Assembly (NCBI GenBank): GCA_965153455.1
Contig: OZ234499.1
Span: 1,178,001-1,242,000, forward strand
DNA: 64,000 nucleotides
Reading direction: 5' to 3'
Origin: Sphagnum compactum
Taxonomy: Eukaryota > Bryophyta > Sphagnopsida > Sphagnales
Part shown: one piece after another, positions 1 through 12,421 of the stretch
Layout of the letters: the number at the start of each line of letters is the position of its first letter
Position numbering within the stretch: position 1 is the stretch's first letter
The notes under the pieces: generated by a model
Told to the model about the DNA's origin: nothing
The model's database searches: none
Seen by the model: only the letters and a program-made list of their open reading frames with translations
Made by a program: the position numbers and the translations under genes

Positions 1-3000
1 AAGGTGTGCTGGTGGGTGCTGGTTCACTGTGGCCCCAAAAACATACATAGATCACAAGGCCAAGGAGGGACCCATTCGTACCATTACTCCTTAAAGACTC
101 GGCATAATAATATCTCTCCTCCTTCTTTTTAGGAGGGATAGGTTGAAGTGGTTTTTCAGCCATGTTTTTTGTCACCTTCCATTTCATTATTGGAGTGCCC
201 TTTGAAATACCCACCCTTGGCTTTGGGTGGGTATTAAAATCTACACCAAATGCTTGTCAAATATTAGGTCGGTTCTTTGATCTTGATTCGATTTCTCAAA
301 TATCGCAAAACAAAACTAGTGGTTCATGGATTTTGAACTTAATAAAAAATCAGAATCAGTGGTTATTAACAAAATCAAATACCCGCCCAACACTAAGAAA
401 TGAACCATATTTTGCACTTGATTTGCTTGCCCACAAACTTTTTCATCCACTTCCCAAATGGAATTATGAGAACACAATTATGAAATGGGGAGCTCAATGT
501 TGCACGAGTATTTTGAATTTATTAAAGAACCGTCAGATATTTTTAGTTTCAGAGGACCAATTTGACTCCTATTAGTAACTTTTAAATATATTATAATTTT
601 GTCTTGGTGGGAATGCAATGTGCATACATTTGGGGGACATTTGCAAGGTGTGCTATTTAGGTTGCTCATTAAGGTTTCAATTTTCAATATCTAAAGTTAA
701 GAAAAATTACTATTATCTTTAATGAACCAAAGTCATATTTATGTATTGCAACATAATTAGAGTTTTCCACTTTTATGTTCGATTGCAAGTTGTTTAGTAT
801 GACAAACAACTCCCATTTGGGCCTCATCATCACCTTTGCACAACTTTCTTGGGCTTTTAAAAAATTGCCCCAAGCCACACCCATAATCAAACACCAAAAG
901 TAGCCTACCTGTAGGTTTAATTATTTGAACATATATTGTAATCTTTGATTTATGCCTATATGGGATCATTGGATAGACCGTCTTTTGAAATGAACATACT
1001 ATGTATGTGTTTTGCATTGTATGCATCGATTTTGTTTTTGCTTCTTGCAAGTACATCATCTTAGTGCAATCATCTTAGTGCAACCATAAGAAAATATTAG
1101 TTTGAATTCAATGTTGAAATGTAAAGACAATTGTGTGAGTTGATGTAGTAGGAGTGGGCAAATTCAAAGAAATAAATTTAAGATAAATTATGCAAAGTGC
1201 ATAACAGTAAAATCACAATCACTCCAAAGTAATACCTCTACCATTCAAACTCAAACTTAAGATATTGACCAATGTTGGCTAGTTATTGAAAAAATAACCC
1301 GTTATCAATGAAGTTATTAATAAGGATATTAAATAAAATTATATGTTGATTTAGAATTTTCCTAAAATTTGGTTAGGGAACCTACTTCCATGGTAGGTAG
1401 CATCCATAAAACTAGCAAGGCAAGTATGGTTCAGGTATTGATTTGTTGAAATCTAATACCTGACCTAAATCTTGGTAGGTTGTCAATCCTTAAATTGTAG
1501 ATGCGTTTGGGCTCGTATTGGACAAGGCTAGTTTATGATTTTGCCATTTAATGTGATGAACTTTTAAATTTTGACACTCAGAATTTTAAGGTCCTCACAT
1601 TCAAGTGAAAAGCCTACATTTTTTTTTGTTTGAATTCACAGTTGTGTCCATACCAATTTTGAATTGTTTGATTGCAAAATTTGTCTTAGTGGATTTTTAT
1701 AGCAATCTTTGCAATCTCAAGAGATTATTGTGTTTTGGGTTTTTGTTTTGTTGTTGTTACCTTTTTTTCCTATTTATTTTGATCACTTAGGTATGGAGTT
1801 TGTGGAGGGTTATGACTAGGTGATCATATTTGAGTGTCACTTTTGTGTTTCAAACTTACACAAATCTCTATTAAAAACAATGTATGAAAATTTCACTTTG
1901 AGTTCAATGGATGGGTTACACCTTGCTTTCTCTTGGCTCTCATCATTTCTACTCTTCTTGCTTACTATAAAGGATTGTAGAAAGCATGAGACCATGGGCA
2001 CAATTTTGAGTAACAAGATATCATGTTTTCACCTTTCCTTTCTCTTGAAAAGAAGCTCATAAAACAGAGAATGAAAAGAAAAAACAAAACAAAATTGCAA
2101 ATGCTACTCGATCAATATAAAATATGATTCTCAAGGTGGGCATTTGAAACCTAACCCCTATGCATAAGAAATGGGTATCACCAACAAAACATCTAAACTA
2201 ATTAGTGATTGGGGCATTACTTTTACATGGGAATCGATAACAATTGAGTCTTAAATTTTTATTTATTTATTGTTGTGGTGTAAGAAAAGAAAAAAATATT
2301 AAAAACACCTTGCCCCATTGGTTTTCAAAAAAAGAAAAGAACCAACCAACATTATTACCAAATTAATTACAATCCCTCATACATGGCAAAGCAAAGCTTG
2401 AATGGTGAATAATGTCACCATCAAAGGTCCCATTTTGGCCTCTTTTCTTCATTGAGAGCTTAAGCATTGTTTCACCTCCTAAGTTATTTCCACCCATAAG
2501 CCAATTCAAGTAAAAGATCGACAAATTGTTGACAATCCTTGCATCATCAACTGTGGGTTTTCTGAAGGCAATTTGGATGTGGTTTTACTTCTAACTGTTT
2601 TTTTAACACAAATGGAACTTAGATCTAAAGTCTCATACTTAGAATCACAAAATAAATTTAATTTCTTAATCTGATTGCAATTGATAATAATATTTATGAA
2701 CACAAATTGTGTTATTTCTCGGTACTTTTGGATAAAGCAAATTCTTTGATTCTAAATTATTTGAAAGGCAGAACCAACAATCTTTAACAAAATCAAGTAC
2801 CTCCCCAACAATGGTTCAAACTAATGTTGGCATGTTGACAGAGTTAAAGATACGAGACAGGTTGAGATCTAGCTTCTGCAATATTCAAACCCAAAGTTTA
2901 GAATTTTGTTAAAATCAAATTTGTTTTTAAACCATGCAACTAGCCTCTTTATAAAACTGAAAACCTAGACTAGTTAAGGTCTTTCAAAAAACAGGTCTAA

Positions 3001-4937
3001 GTTCTTTAGTTACATAAGGAAAAGTTTTTAGAAAGGGCAATAATCAAGCCTTATTTTTAAGGCAAGTTATTAGTTTTTATTAGCTATACATAACACTTAA
3101 TATACACTAGTTCAAGAAAGATAATATTACAATTTTTAAATTTTTTTTTAATTGAGTGTAATGCAAATGGATCCAAACTTAGTCTTAAACCAGACTAAGC
3201 TCCAAATGTTTTTGGCAAATCTTTGAAACCATTAGACCTACATCAGAGATTCTCTCAAACATAAATAAAAACTAAAATTAGGAACTGAACAAAATTAATT
3301 TAGGCAAATCACAAAAAGGAGATTGATGCAATAGCCAAAAGAGGTACCTGATCACAAGCAGCTCATGGCCCTGTGTTTCATGACAGGTTTAACAAAATCA
3401 TGAGAGATTGTGGAACTGTGTAAAATGGTTAGATAAATTGGATACAAAATAAAACTTATAAGGAAGCAGTCTAAACATGCATAAGAGATTACCATGGAAG
3501 TTGGAACTGCATATTATGGTCAGGTGATTTGGCGACCATATGAATTTGATCACAAAATGGATCCTTCTGAATAGGAGCTAGATCTTTAGCTGTCATGCAC
3601 AATTGGTTCTGAGTTCAAATCAAAATAGTATCCCAAATCCCAAATTCAGGTGAGAAGTCTCTTCCCTCTACCTAGAGCCAACAACAAATAGGACTGTGTG
3701 GCAAAACAAAGAATACTCTGGATCAACCACAGAAATTATGAAGGGAACCAAGGTGAATGCTCATCACCCAAGAATCATATCAGTGCTATAATATCCTCAC
3801 CTAAATACTGAAGTTGTTGTACATTGCCAACATCTGCATTGATTTTTTGAACTGAAGTTTCAATGACAGCAATAACTCTCATGAGAATCAAGGAATCTCC
3901 ATACTCATCACAAGAAAGCCAGAACAAGAACTTTACAATTATGTGGATCAATCATCCCAAATCAAGGAAACCCAGGTACTCCTAAAATCTCTTTCTGAAA
4001 GAATGGAAAAGCATGTTGTTGATCTGTTACAACAATTGTGATAGCTAAAACTCAAGAACAAGGAATCATCCAACTCTCTTCAAGTGGGGCTTGATCCCAG
4101 AACATCACAGTTGTTATTCTTCTTGTTCCATGGAAAGCTTACAGCTAGAGTTGTCATTGGACATAGGGTTTGTCTCTTACTAGTGCTGCTCAAGGGAAAG
4201 TTTGGAGAAACAACTGGTAATCAGCATTTCTGCCACACTGTACAAGGTAGCAGACATGGAGATTTAGACTGATCAATCTCCATTGTGTTTCACTCTCATA
4301 GCTTGCAAGATCAGCTGGCCACCAGAGGCAGCAAAGGTATTAGAAAGATTTGACAGATTTGACTGGAAAATATACATGATTGGGGTCTTGTGCACAAGAC
4401 ACTTATAAATTGGATGCACCACAAATACAGAACCCCAAACCATAAGCAGCAGCTACCAGCAGTACCACAGACTCAGATACTGCAAGAATCCCAATTCCAT
4501 AGTCAGTAGTAAATGTCATTTCTCTATATCACAACCAGAGACTGATATCAGAACTCATAACAGCCGCTCTTTCATCTACAGTACCCTATGCTGCACTTCT
4601 CCCTTTGCATTTTGAGCAGAATTGCAAGGAGTTTACATTTAGTTTTCACAAAGACAATACAAAGACTTAGCATTGTAAAGCAGAAGCAGAGAGAGAATAT
4701 CCAAAGATTTGAAAACCAAGCAGGTGCAGAAAGAGAAAGGAGAAGTAGAGATTGAAAATTGTCCTGTATTATCAAATGCCCCCAAATCAAGGGAGTGTAT
4801 GTCAAAGGCAAACTCTACTTTGAGAGATCTAAGATTGATAGCATCAAAGTCTAGTTGCAGTCAATCTACATACATGTCTGCAGTGGCAAGAATAACAGCG
4901 GCCCATTGACGTAAGCAGACAGACATGGAGCTGAATA
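1..4937. other. Intergenic, AT-rich; no supported gene
   Basis: No open frame here shows recognisable domains or splice-consistent neighbours. The longest frame (162-575, plus) is low-complexity and unlike any family I know. A short phrase, TTAACAAAATCAARTACC followed by a CCCAAC-type tail, occurs near 366-395 and again near 2783-2813, which suggests decayed dispersed repeat copies. The last few hundred bases (about 4.5-4.94 kb) lie immediately 3' of the minus-strand SWC6 gene and probably include its 3' UTR. I did not identify a clear polyadenylation signal. Confidence 0.6.
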
Positions 4938-6300
4938 TTATGCCAGAAACTTCTGACAGCGGGTGTCAACGTGTAGGGTTTGGCAGCGAGAACAGCAGAA
5001 CCGAGCTCCACACACTGTACATGTATAAGGTGCAAGATAGCCACATACACTACAGAAATGACGCCTTGCTCCAACACTTGGTGGCCCCACAGCTGCTCTC
5101 AAGTATGAAGGCACATTTGGTGGCAATGCCTCCAGATTAGCCTGCAAAAATACCCAATCATTTTGATGGATCCATCAGCACCAAGAGGTAATATACCTTA
5201 CACTGGCCGAAAATACCTTGTTTATAATTGCTCATATAAGACAAAGGAAGGCACTGCTGCACTAGCTTTGTCAGGTGCAAAACAGATTTGACATCGAGAA
5301 CCACCTGGAAGCCAAAAACCATGCATCTAGTACCTATCTCCAATGCACATCTCGCACACCAGCACAGAATCAATAACAAAAATGATAAAAAGACACAGAT
5401 GGATAGACAGACACAGAGACAGAGAGTCACAATCCACAAAAAAACAGAAATGATTTACCTCCTGAAGAAGGTCTAGAAAACTCCTTGGAGCCTTCTTGAT
5501 CGAAGCCACACGTTCAAGAGCTTTAGCTTGTCTTGTCTTGCGCTTGGATCCCTTTGCTTGCTTCTTTGGGTGAGGTCCTGTTTATCACAAACATCAAAGC
5601 AAGGTTCAAAACATGTGGACCTGAGAGCTGACCAATGACCAACTCTGACAAATCTTAATGCAAAGTTGCTGAAAGGCAAAGTTGAATCACATGGTTGATG
5701 CATTTTTGATGCATTTTGTGTCTGTTGTGGTACCCTGAAGAGTTTGAGAAGGAACTCACTTTGCTCATCCTCATCTGGAGAGGCCTCATCGTCATCATCA
5801 AGATCAATAGGTTCATGAGCACCTGCATTGTCCTTCTCCAATGCCTCCAGCCGTGCTAACGCTGCCTGCACCACTTTGCTTCATCTTCAGCTCTCTCTCT
5901 CTATGTACCCCACACTGCACAAACATGTGACAGCCCCACCTATCTGACGCCAGATTTATGCGATGAAATCCCTTGCACACTTTCAACATCTGGTGCAGCA
6001 GCATAGTAGGAGAACAATCTTTAGGAAGTATCCCAGAGTCCATGTTCTTCGACGAGTAGCACAGGACATCATCATCATCTCAATGAAGAAACAGTCTACT
6101 GTAGTGTGGCAGACTGGAGAAACAAAATGTCTAGAGATATTGAATATTTAAGGTTTAGGGTTTAGGGTTTCAGCAACAGGGAATGGCAGGAGAATTACCT
6201 GCGCTCGGGTGTTGGAATCAAGCAAAGCTGCGCCCATCTTTGGAGCCACTTTGCGAGCTCTGGAAGAACTCCGACGTGCAGAGGACTCTCCATCATCCAT
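4938..6300 (-). CDS. SWC6: SWR1 complex subunit SWC6/SEF (HIT zinc finger, VPS71-like)
   Basis: This encodes the plant SWC6/SEF subunit of the nuclear SWR1 chromatin-remodelling complex, which deposits histone H2A.Z. Coding exons on the minus strand are 6300-6199, 5865-5760, 5577-5459 and 5141-4938, totalling 176 aa against about 171 aa in Arabidopsis SEF. The ATG at 6300 opens MDDGESSARRSS, a basic N-terminus like SEF. The middle holds an alanine/leucine stretch, an acidic run near residues 40-65 and a Lys/Arg-rich patch ending in SFLDLLQE. The last exon carries the HIT zinc finger: C139, C142, C150, C153, C158/C159, C162, H166 and C171, ending QKFLA before TAA. All introns are GT-AG and the phases close. 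Intron 1 contains a telobox-like motif just after the donor. The family call is secure; function in this species is inferred. Confidence 0.93.
6145..6172 (-). promoter_or_regulatory. Telobox-like repeat in SWC6 intron 1
   Basis: On the plus strand the sequence reads AAGGTTTAGGGTTTAGGGTT, so the gene strand has two AAACCCTA units about 30 bases downstream of the first donor site. AAACCCTAA teloboxes near plant gene starts are known binding sites for telomere-repeat-binding and Polycomb-recruiting factors. A role here is inferred only from motif and position. Confidence 0.45.
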
Positions 6301-6689
6301 GATCCCTTTCTCCCAGCTTCGCGTTCAACCTCACAACAGATTCCGCTCCTCCTCCTCCTCCACTTCTCCTCCTCCACCTCTTCCTCCTTGTTGCCTTGTT
6401 GCTATGATTGTGAAAATTGTCCTCATCCGGTAGCTGTAGATCTATTTACTTCGAAGCTCGTCTCACTGCCATCTTTTCTTGGACAACACTTCTTCTTCCC
6501 TGCTTCTCCAGTAGTTCCCTACCTCGAGAAGTGAGAACTGTGCGCGGAGCCCTAAAACCTAAAACCCAAGTCCTTTCCGAAAACGCCTAACCCTATTTGT
6601 ACAGACCCCATCGAGAACTTTCGCCATAATACGATGTTGCTCTTATGAAAGGATTGCAGATCAGTGTTTTCCTCTCATGTTGCTCCAAA

Positions 6690-6930
6690 AGTGGCGATCA
6701 GCCCCAAGAGGATTTAGCCAAATCTGGCTAAAACACAAATAAAGAAGTAGAAAATCTAGGAATCCTACTACATGCTAATGAACCACTAGAACATAATATC
6801 CAGATATGGCGATTTTAAAAGAAGAAAGATAGAAATCTGCCCAAATCCTCTAAAAATCTTGGTGATTTCATAACTCTCTTCCTTGAAATGTGGCTATTTT
6901 CCTGGAAATTTTCCAAAAAGTTCCCCTGAC
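6690..6930 (+). repeat. Dispersed GGCGAT/CCAAATTTGGCTA repeat, copy 1
   Basis: The head reads GTGGCGATCAGCCCCAAGAG followed by GATTTAGCCAAATCTGGCTA. A tail with TATGGCGATTTT and GTGGCTATTTTC follows about 110-200 bases later. The same head and tail order recurs at 7045-7240 and 9480-9660. It is non-coding and degenerate, probably a non-autonomous transposon or SINE-type relic. No terminal repeats or target-site duplication were firmly identified. Confidence 0.55.
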
Positions 6931-7044
6931 CATGTTGCTTGGAGGTTTTTTTTGTAGTAGCAAAATGGCGAATTCGCCACAAAAAAATCATTGTTGCAGA
7001 TCATCCCACCGGCTTGATTATTTATTTTTATTCAATTTTGTGAG

Positions 7045-7240
7045 GTTGGTGGACTGGCAATCGTCCACAAGAGGACTTGGCCAAATTTGGCTACAGATCA
7101 CAGAGGGAAGTAGAAATTTTTGGGTACCTCACTATATTTTTGCAAGATGCTAGACCTTCCAGTCTAAATTTGGCGATTTCACAGTTTTTTCCCTCAAAAT
7201 ATGGCGACTTTCGAAAGAAAATTCCAAGAAAAAACCTTTA
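7045..7240 (+). repeat. Dispersed GGCGAT/CCAAATTTGGCTA repeat, copy 2
   Basis: The core at 7064-7093 is TCCACAAGAGGACTTGGCCA followed by AATTTGGCTA. Downstream come AAGTAGAAATTT and then AAATATGGCGACTTTCG, in the same order as copy 1. It lies in direct orientation about 350 bases from copy 1. Confidence 0.55.
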
Positions 7241-7905
7241 TATGAAAAATCTTTGAAGACAGATTGGGGATGAAACAGGGGTTACAAGAGTCAAGGTACC
7301 CCATTTCTCTCACTCATGCCTACACTCAAATTGAGGATGAAACATGGAGTACAAGAGTCAAGGTCCCCAATACTACAGCCCAAAGACACGATGATGTAAT
7401 GGAAAACTATTTATTTATATGCAAAATGTTTGGTACTCTAAAAAAAGCCCCTGAAGTTCTGCATAAGAAATATCCTACAGAAGTCTTAGAAACCTGCAAA
7501 GAAAGAAAGAGATGTCTTTGATTATGAATCCATTGCACTGCAGATCTGCAAGAGAGAATGGCATTCCAAAACTTGTGTCATGTCCATAAACCCATAATGA
7601 AAGTAGGGAGGAATTCCAAACCTAGAATGAAGGTAAGGAAAAATTAGATCTGCAAGGAACTCCACATGATTGATATTACAAATATCAATCTTTACTATTA
7701 CACAAGGAAGTTTGAGTTAATATACATGAGTTCTGGAATCAAAACCTAGAACTCGCAAAAACTCTTTGACATTGGCTTTTTGAAGAGATGGGAAGAAACA
7801 TTCGTGGCTACTGTGAGGGATCTTAATTTGCACTCTAGAACTGGTTCTAAAACCATGACCTATTAACACCACCTCAAGGAACACTAAAGTGTGTACTGAA
7901 TAGGA

Positions 7906-10900
7906 TTATGGTAACCGCTGGCTGACTCGTGGGGTTATGATACACTGAAGAGGATGAAGTTTATGAGTAGTCAAGTAGACAACATCCTCTATTTTGGAAT
8001 TGAAACTCTCGATTTCCTTTGGTGCCAACTCCCACTTGAAATGTTGCACAAAACTCGCAACGTTCATTGTGATAATGAACATGGCCTGTGTCACAACAAC
8101 AAAAACCAACACAATGGAATTTGCATCAATCAATGCTTGAGCTTGAGGCAGAAAATCAGATCTGTTTTAAAGAATTGACTTCCAAGTGAGGCCACAGCAA
8201 ACAAACTTCCATGAAAAATAAACTGCCCTGGTTTGAAGTTTGAACCCTTTGCAATGCTGATATTCTCCTATGGCATGTCTTTGATTTTTTATCCTTTGGT
8301 GTAGGGAAGCATCAAGTTTTTGGACCCTTGCAATGTGAGACATCCTCTCTTCTCTTATATGGCAGGTCTATTGGATCTTAAGACTTGAGTGTGATAAGTA
8401 CGGAAGCATAAAGTTTAGTACCTGTGTAATACCGGCACACATTCTCTTGCCTGCACCAAAAGGCATGATGCTCAAATTCTTGATGCCCATGTCCAAGCTC
8501 TCATTGTTCAACACACGTTCAGGATCCCATTTCTCTGGATTGGGCCATACATTTGGGTCGTTATTGATTCCGAAGATGTTGATCAGCACCTGTGTCCAAC
8601 AACATTGAATACACTTAGAAACTGACTGATACCTTTAGTTCAGCTTCCCTACAAACCCCTCATCCTGGTCTTATCCTTGGAGGGTTACTCTTTGAGATAA
8701 AGGGGGGGTTTTTTTTGGTAATGCTGTGAAATAATAAAACATTAGGAGAATGTTTTATTTAAAATTTAAAATATTTAAGATATATTCTGATAATCCAATT
8801 CTTAACACTTTATTTACATTGAAGTGAATTATATACATTTATTTATTTTCATTAAGTTGGACTTTATATGCTTTTGCACTTCATTTGGAAAACAAATTGG
8901 AAGGAACTTCCCTTGCGCTTCATCGACTAGTTTTACATCTGACATTACATTTGGACGATTGCACAGGAGTTTTTTGGAGCTTGAAGTTCTGTAAAGTATC
9001 ACCTACCTGCCAACCCTTAGGAATGTCATAGCCACCAAGAGTGGTATCTTTCTCCACGTAGCGAGATGGCAACAAAGGAACTGGTGGGTACTTCCTCAAA
9101 GTCTCTTTGATCACAGCACTCAAGTAAGGCATGCTTGGAATATCATCTTCTGTGACCATCCGAGTTGTCTCATAACCATGACCTCCTGTAACATCAACTA
9201 CTTCCTTGTATAGACGCTCTTGTATTGCAGGATTCCTTGCAAGCTCGAACATGATCCATTCTGTTGTCACCAAGGTCGTGTCTGCACTCTCGATGATCGG
9301 CTCCCACAATGACTGCTCCAATTGCACATCACTCAAATGTGTCGCTTGTGTCAACAAAATATCCGCATAACACCTCCCCGGTCCCTGTGACCATCCAAGT
9401 ACCCAATGTATGGACCACATGATGCAGCTGATGATCAGTCTTCACTGAGGGAATCTAGGTCAATGTTTTATTTCAAATTTGTGAAGTAGGTGGGTTCGTG
9501 ATCATGCATAAGAGGACTCAGTCAAATTTGCCTAGAGGGCAGTCTAGGCAGAAGGAGAAACATTTAGAATTCCTCCTCTAATTCAGCAACTTGTTGGAAG
9601 CTATTCTCTAAATATGGCAACTTTAGATTTATTTTTTCCTTGTAAATGTGAGAACTTGAACCCATTTTTTCAAAAGAAAAAAACCTTTGTACCTTGTGCA
9701 CCTCTTTTTTTTCCATTTTTTCTCGTTCGTCTGCAGGTTGCTAAAATTCACCCAAAAAAACGCACTAGCTTGTTCTAGAAATTGTCTAGCTTTAAACTGA
9801 TCAGAAGAACATAGTTCCATGATAAAAAATTTCTTTCCAACAAATTCCTTGAGATCAGTACCTCTGGCTGATTTTTCAAACGTCTTCGTTGTTCCTTGAT
9901 GAGACCCTTGATGATGAGTGTTCGTCGTCTCTCAACGGCCTTGATGTTGTCCTCCACACTCTTGTTAGGTACCCATTTAAAAGCAGGGAAAAAATCACGC
10001 CAGTCCACGTCAATGACCGTCTTCAATGGGGAGATGACTAATGCTTCAAAAATCTCCCACTTTGTTACAACTCCCAGCTCTGGGCAATCAACCTCCTCTG
10101 GCACATAACCCCATACCTGCAAAAAAAGAAGAAGAAGAAAGCGGAATCCTGTCCCATCTCAGGACATGAAAAAAAACACCACCTAAGATATGATATCTCC
10201 TTATCAGCTATCATCTGCATGCATTACATCCTAGGTGCACCAAAGTCGGAGTGCCGAATCTCAGCCTTTTTTTACATTTTTGATAAAAAAATGGTTTTTC
10301 GTATTCAACTCACAGCCCAAATTTGGCTAAACATTCATTCGTGTGGATTATCACCAGAAATTTGGCTACATCACAAAATTGAACCCAAAAGACAAAAAAG
10401 AACTCTGGAGTGCTTGATGATGATCATTACCTGGAACATGGAGAAGGGGAAAAGAGCTCTCTTGATGTAATCCCGAACATCAATCACAGAACCTCCGGAA
10501 TGTGGACTAGTGTTTTTCAAGTCCAAGAACATAGCATCCAGCATGTTGAACAGAGCATTTTCTCGAATGGGTCGATTTTGTTTCTGTCACACAATATTAT
10601 GATCACATACATGCATTGGCAAATCCTTCAATGCACAAGTACTAAGCAAGAGATGAATATACACAAACAACAAACAAACAACAGTTCTAACTTCCTTTTA
10701 GATGTTGCTAGACCTACCTGGGTATTGATGTTGAGGAGATGCCCCACTGCAAGCTTCTTGAGCATGCGATGCTCATCTCCATAGTCCGACATTGCCACCA
10801 TTGTTTTGTCCCTGGTCAGAATCTGCAATGCCAGAGGCATCTTTCTGGATGATATTGCTTCATATTTCGTGATCATGGCCTGCAACACAAAAAAAAGTAC

Positions 10901-11605
10901 CCCAAAGCACCTAGCACTTAGCAAATAGCTGACTTGAAAAACACAGGACCTCTCACAAATTATAAGAGAAGAAGAGCTTCCAGACCAGAGCTAGTTGGGA
11001 GATCCAAACTTGAGATGCAGACTTCAAGCTCAAGAATCAGCTTTGAAGATCAGCTATGCAGTTATAATACCTCCTTTGCAATCTCAGGTGACGTGATGAC
11101 GACTTGTTTGACAGAACCGACTTGGATCGAGAATATGGGTCCGTATTTTGCAGCCCAAGTGGTGAAACTCCGGTGCGGTTTCTTCTCCGTCAGTTGTAAC
11201 AGATTGCCCAACAATGGTAGTCCGGGAATAGCTGCAAATCCAAATCCATTGCCAAGGGAAAAAGAAAGAAAGCTCCATTAGGTACACTCAAGAAGCAGTA
11301 ACTCAATCCCTGCACACCCATGTGATCCAGCAGGTACTGCGGCCTCCACTAGTGTCTGAACAGCTTAGGAGAAATTCTTAAAGGGAGGAAGAACTTGGCT
11401 TACAAGGAGGGAGGTTTTTCTTCTTGAAGAGAAGAGAGCTGACGAAACGGACAAGGATCCACGCCAACAGAAGCGTGATGAGCACCGAGGCCCCGTTGAG
11501 CTTCTTCCCAAGTACCAGCTCCGCATTTTGTGCCACTTGCGGAGGCATGGCTTCCAAAGCCATCTCCCAGTAAGGCTGCAACCTGGTTGATATCACTTTC
11601 GCCAT
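7906..11605 (-). CDS. KO: ent-Kaurene oxidase (CYP701 family cytochrome P450)
   Basis: This is predicted to oxidise ent-kaurene in three steps to ent-kaurenoic acid, the P450 step feeding gibberellins and related diterpenoids, at the ER or plastid envelope. Eight minus-strand exons: 11605-11404, 11231-11071, 10879-10718, 10583-10431, 10116-9862, 9384-9007, 8589-8422 and 8085-7906. They total 552 aa, against about 509 in Arabidopsis KO, with the extra length in the N-terminal region. A hydrophobic anchor lies near residues 39-60, followed by a proline hinge (LPP..PGLPLLGN). The I-helix oxygen-activation site is ADTT at 345-348. ExxR is KETLR (E405, R408). The PERF-like motif is WDPERV. The heme loop is PFGAGKRMCAG with ligand C488. 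The C-terminus ends LHPLQCIITPR. All introns are GT-AG and the phase is continuous. The introns after exons 4 and 5 contain dispersed repeat copies. The family call is strong; substrate is inferred from the family. Confidence 0.93.
9480..9660 (+). repeat. Dispersed repeat copy 3, inside a KO intron
   Basis: The core at 9504-9533 (TGCATAAGAGGACTCAGTCA followed by AATTTGCCTA), then AGAAGGAGAAACATTTAG and CTAAATATGGCAACTTTAG, matches the order of copies 1 and 2. It lies in the KO intron between the exons at 9862-10116 and 9007-9384, antisense to the gene. Confidence 0.5.
10315..10365 (-). repeat. Dispersed repeat core, inside another KO intron
   Basis: Read on the minus strand this gives CTGGTGATAATCCACACGAA, then GTTTAGCCAAATTTGGGC. 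That is the same head module as copies 1 and 2 in the opposite orientation. It lies between the KO exons at 10583-10431 and 10116-9862. Only the core is recognisable. Confidence 0.4.
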
Positions 11606-11918
11606 CTCGCGGAGGAGGCACAGAATCTAGACTGCAGCAAGTTGATCTAGACTTTGGTCTCAAACTCCTGCTATCAATTGTCCACACGAGATCACGCGGT
11701 CGATGATGATGATCACGAGCTTCTGCACCAACAGCTAGCTAGTTGTTGAAAGCTGCAGAAGAACACTGAAGAAGGAAACAAGGTATGAGAGTTGTCCAGC
11801 CTTTAAAGTTGTGGGTGGGTCTGCAACAATCTTGTTTCTTGCTCTTCTTCTTCTTCCTGGAGGAGGAGCTAGACTTCTGAGTTTTCCACATGATGTTTGC
11901 GCCAACTTCGGCTGACAT

Positions 11919-11926
11919 CTTTATAG
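11919..11926 (-). promoter_or_regulatory. Candidate TATA box of KO
   Basis: On the minus strand the sequence reads CTATAAAG, about 315 bases upstream of the KO ATG at 11605. This would give a 5' leader of roughly 280 bases. No mapped start site is available; the call rests on motif and spacing. Confidence 0.4.
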
Positions 11927-12411
11927 GCAGTCTATTATTCGCTTCAGGATTTTGACCATCAAAAGGGATTGCAGAAAATATTGGATCCTTGGGAAGTTGC
12001 GCGAATTTCGCGCAGTCTTAGAAATGCCCATTACTACTATTCTGCGGCAGAATATGCGAAAGACTTGGCAATGGGTATCACAAGGATCCAAAAAGAAATT
12101 TGGAGAATCTTATTTTGGGGATCTTTTGGATGATCTGTTCAACGCCTAAGCATGCAAATGATCTCACAAGAAGCTAGCTAGCTCCTGGACGATTCCCGTT
12201 GTGGGAAAATTGTGTGAGTTTACCTCCAAGAGTAGACTAAAAATGCAAGTACAGTACCAGGGAGTTGTAAGAAACCTCCTTGTGTCGCATACCCACAAAA
12301 GAATAAAGAAAAGACTCTCTGTCCCGACGATTGAACTTCTACTGGCGTTAACATCCGAGTCGCTCGCTTGCAGAAGCAGATTCATAACTCCTGGTCGCCA
12401 ATTACATCTTC

Positions 12412-12421
12412 TCTATAAATA
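12412..12421 (+). promoter_or_regulatory. Orphan plus-strand TATA-like motif
   Basis: The sequence CTATAAATAG is a near-ideal plant TATA box. About 70 bases downstream is a good acceptor-like stretch (TATTATTGCAG, 12483-12493). No long frame follows; the first ATG near 12548 opens only a very short frame. It could serve a non-coding transcript divergent from KO, or be chance. Confidence 0.25.

Larger units (their letters stand above)
6301..7905. other. Intergenic between SWC6 (5' side) and KO (3' side), with repeat copies
   Basis: This holds the SWC6 upstream region (about 6300-6650; AAAACCTAAAACCC-type sequence near 6550) and, further on, sequence beyond the KO stop codon. Two direct copies of a dispersed repeat lie at about 6690-6930 and 7045-7240. 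No coding frame is supported. Confidence 0.6.

Noticed and set aside
162-575. 137-codon plus-strand frame
   Set aside because: No recognised domain, low-complexity composition, no splice context and repeat-like phrases inside it.
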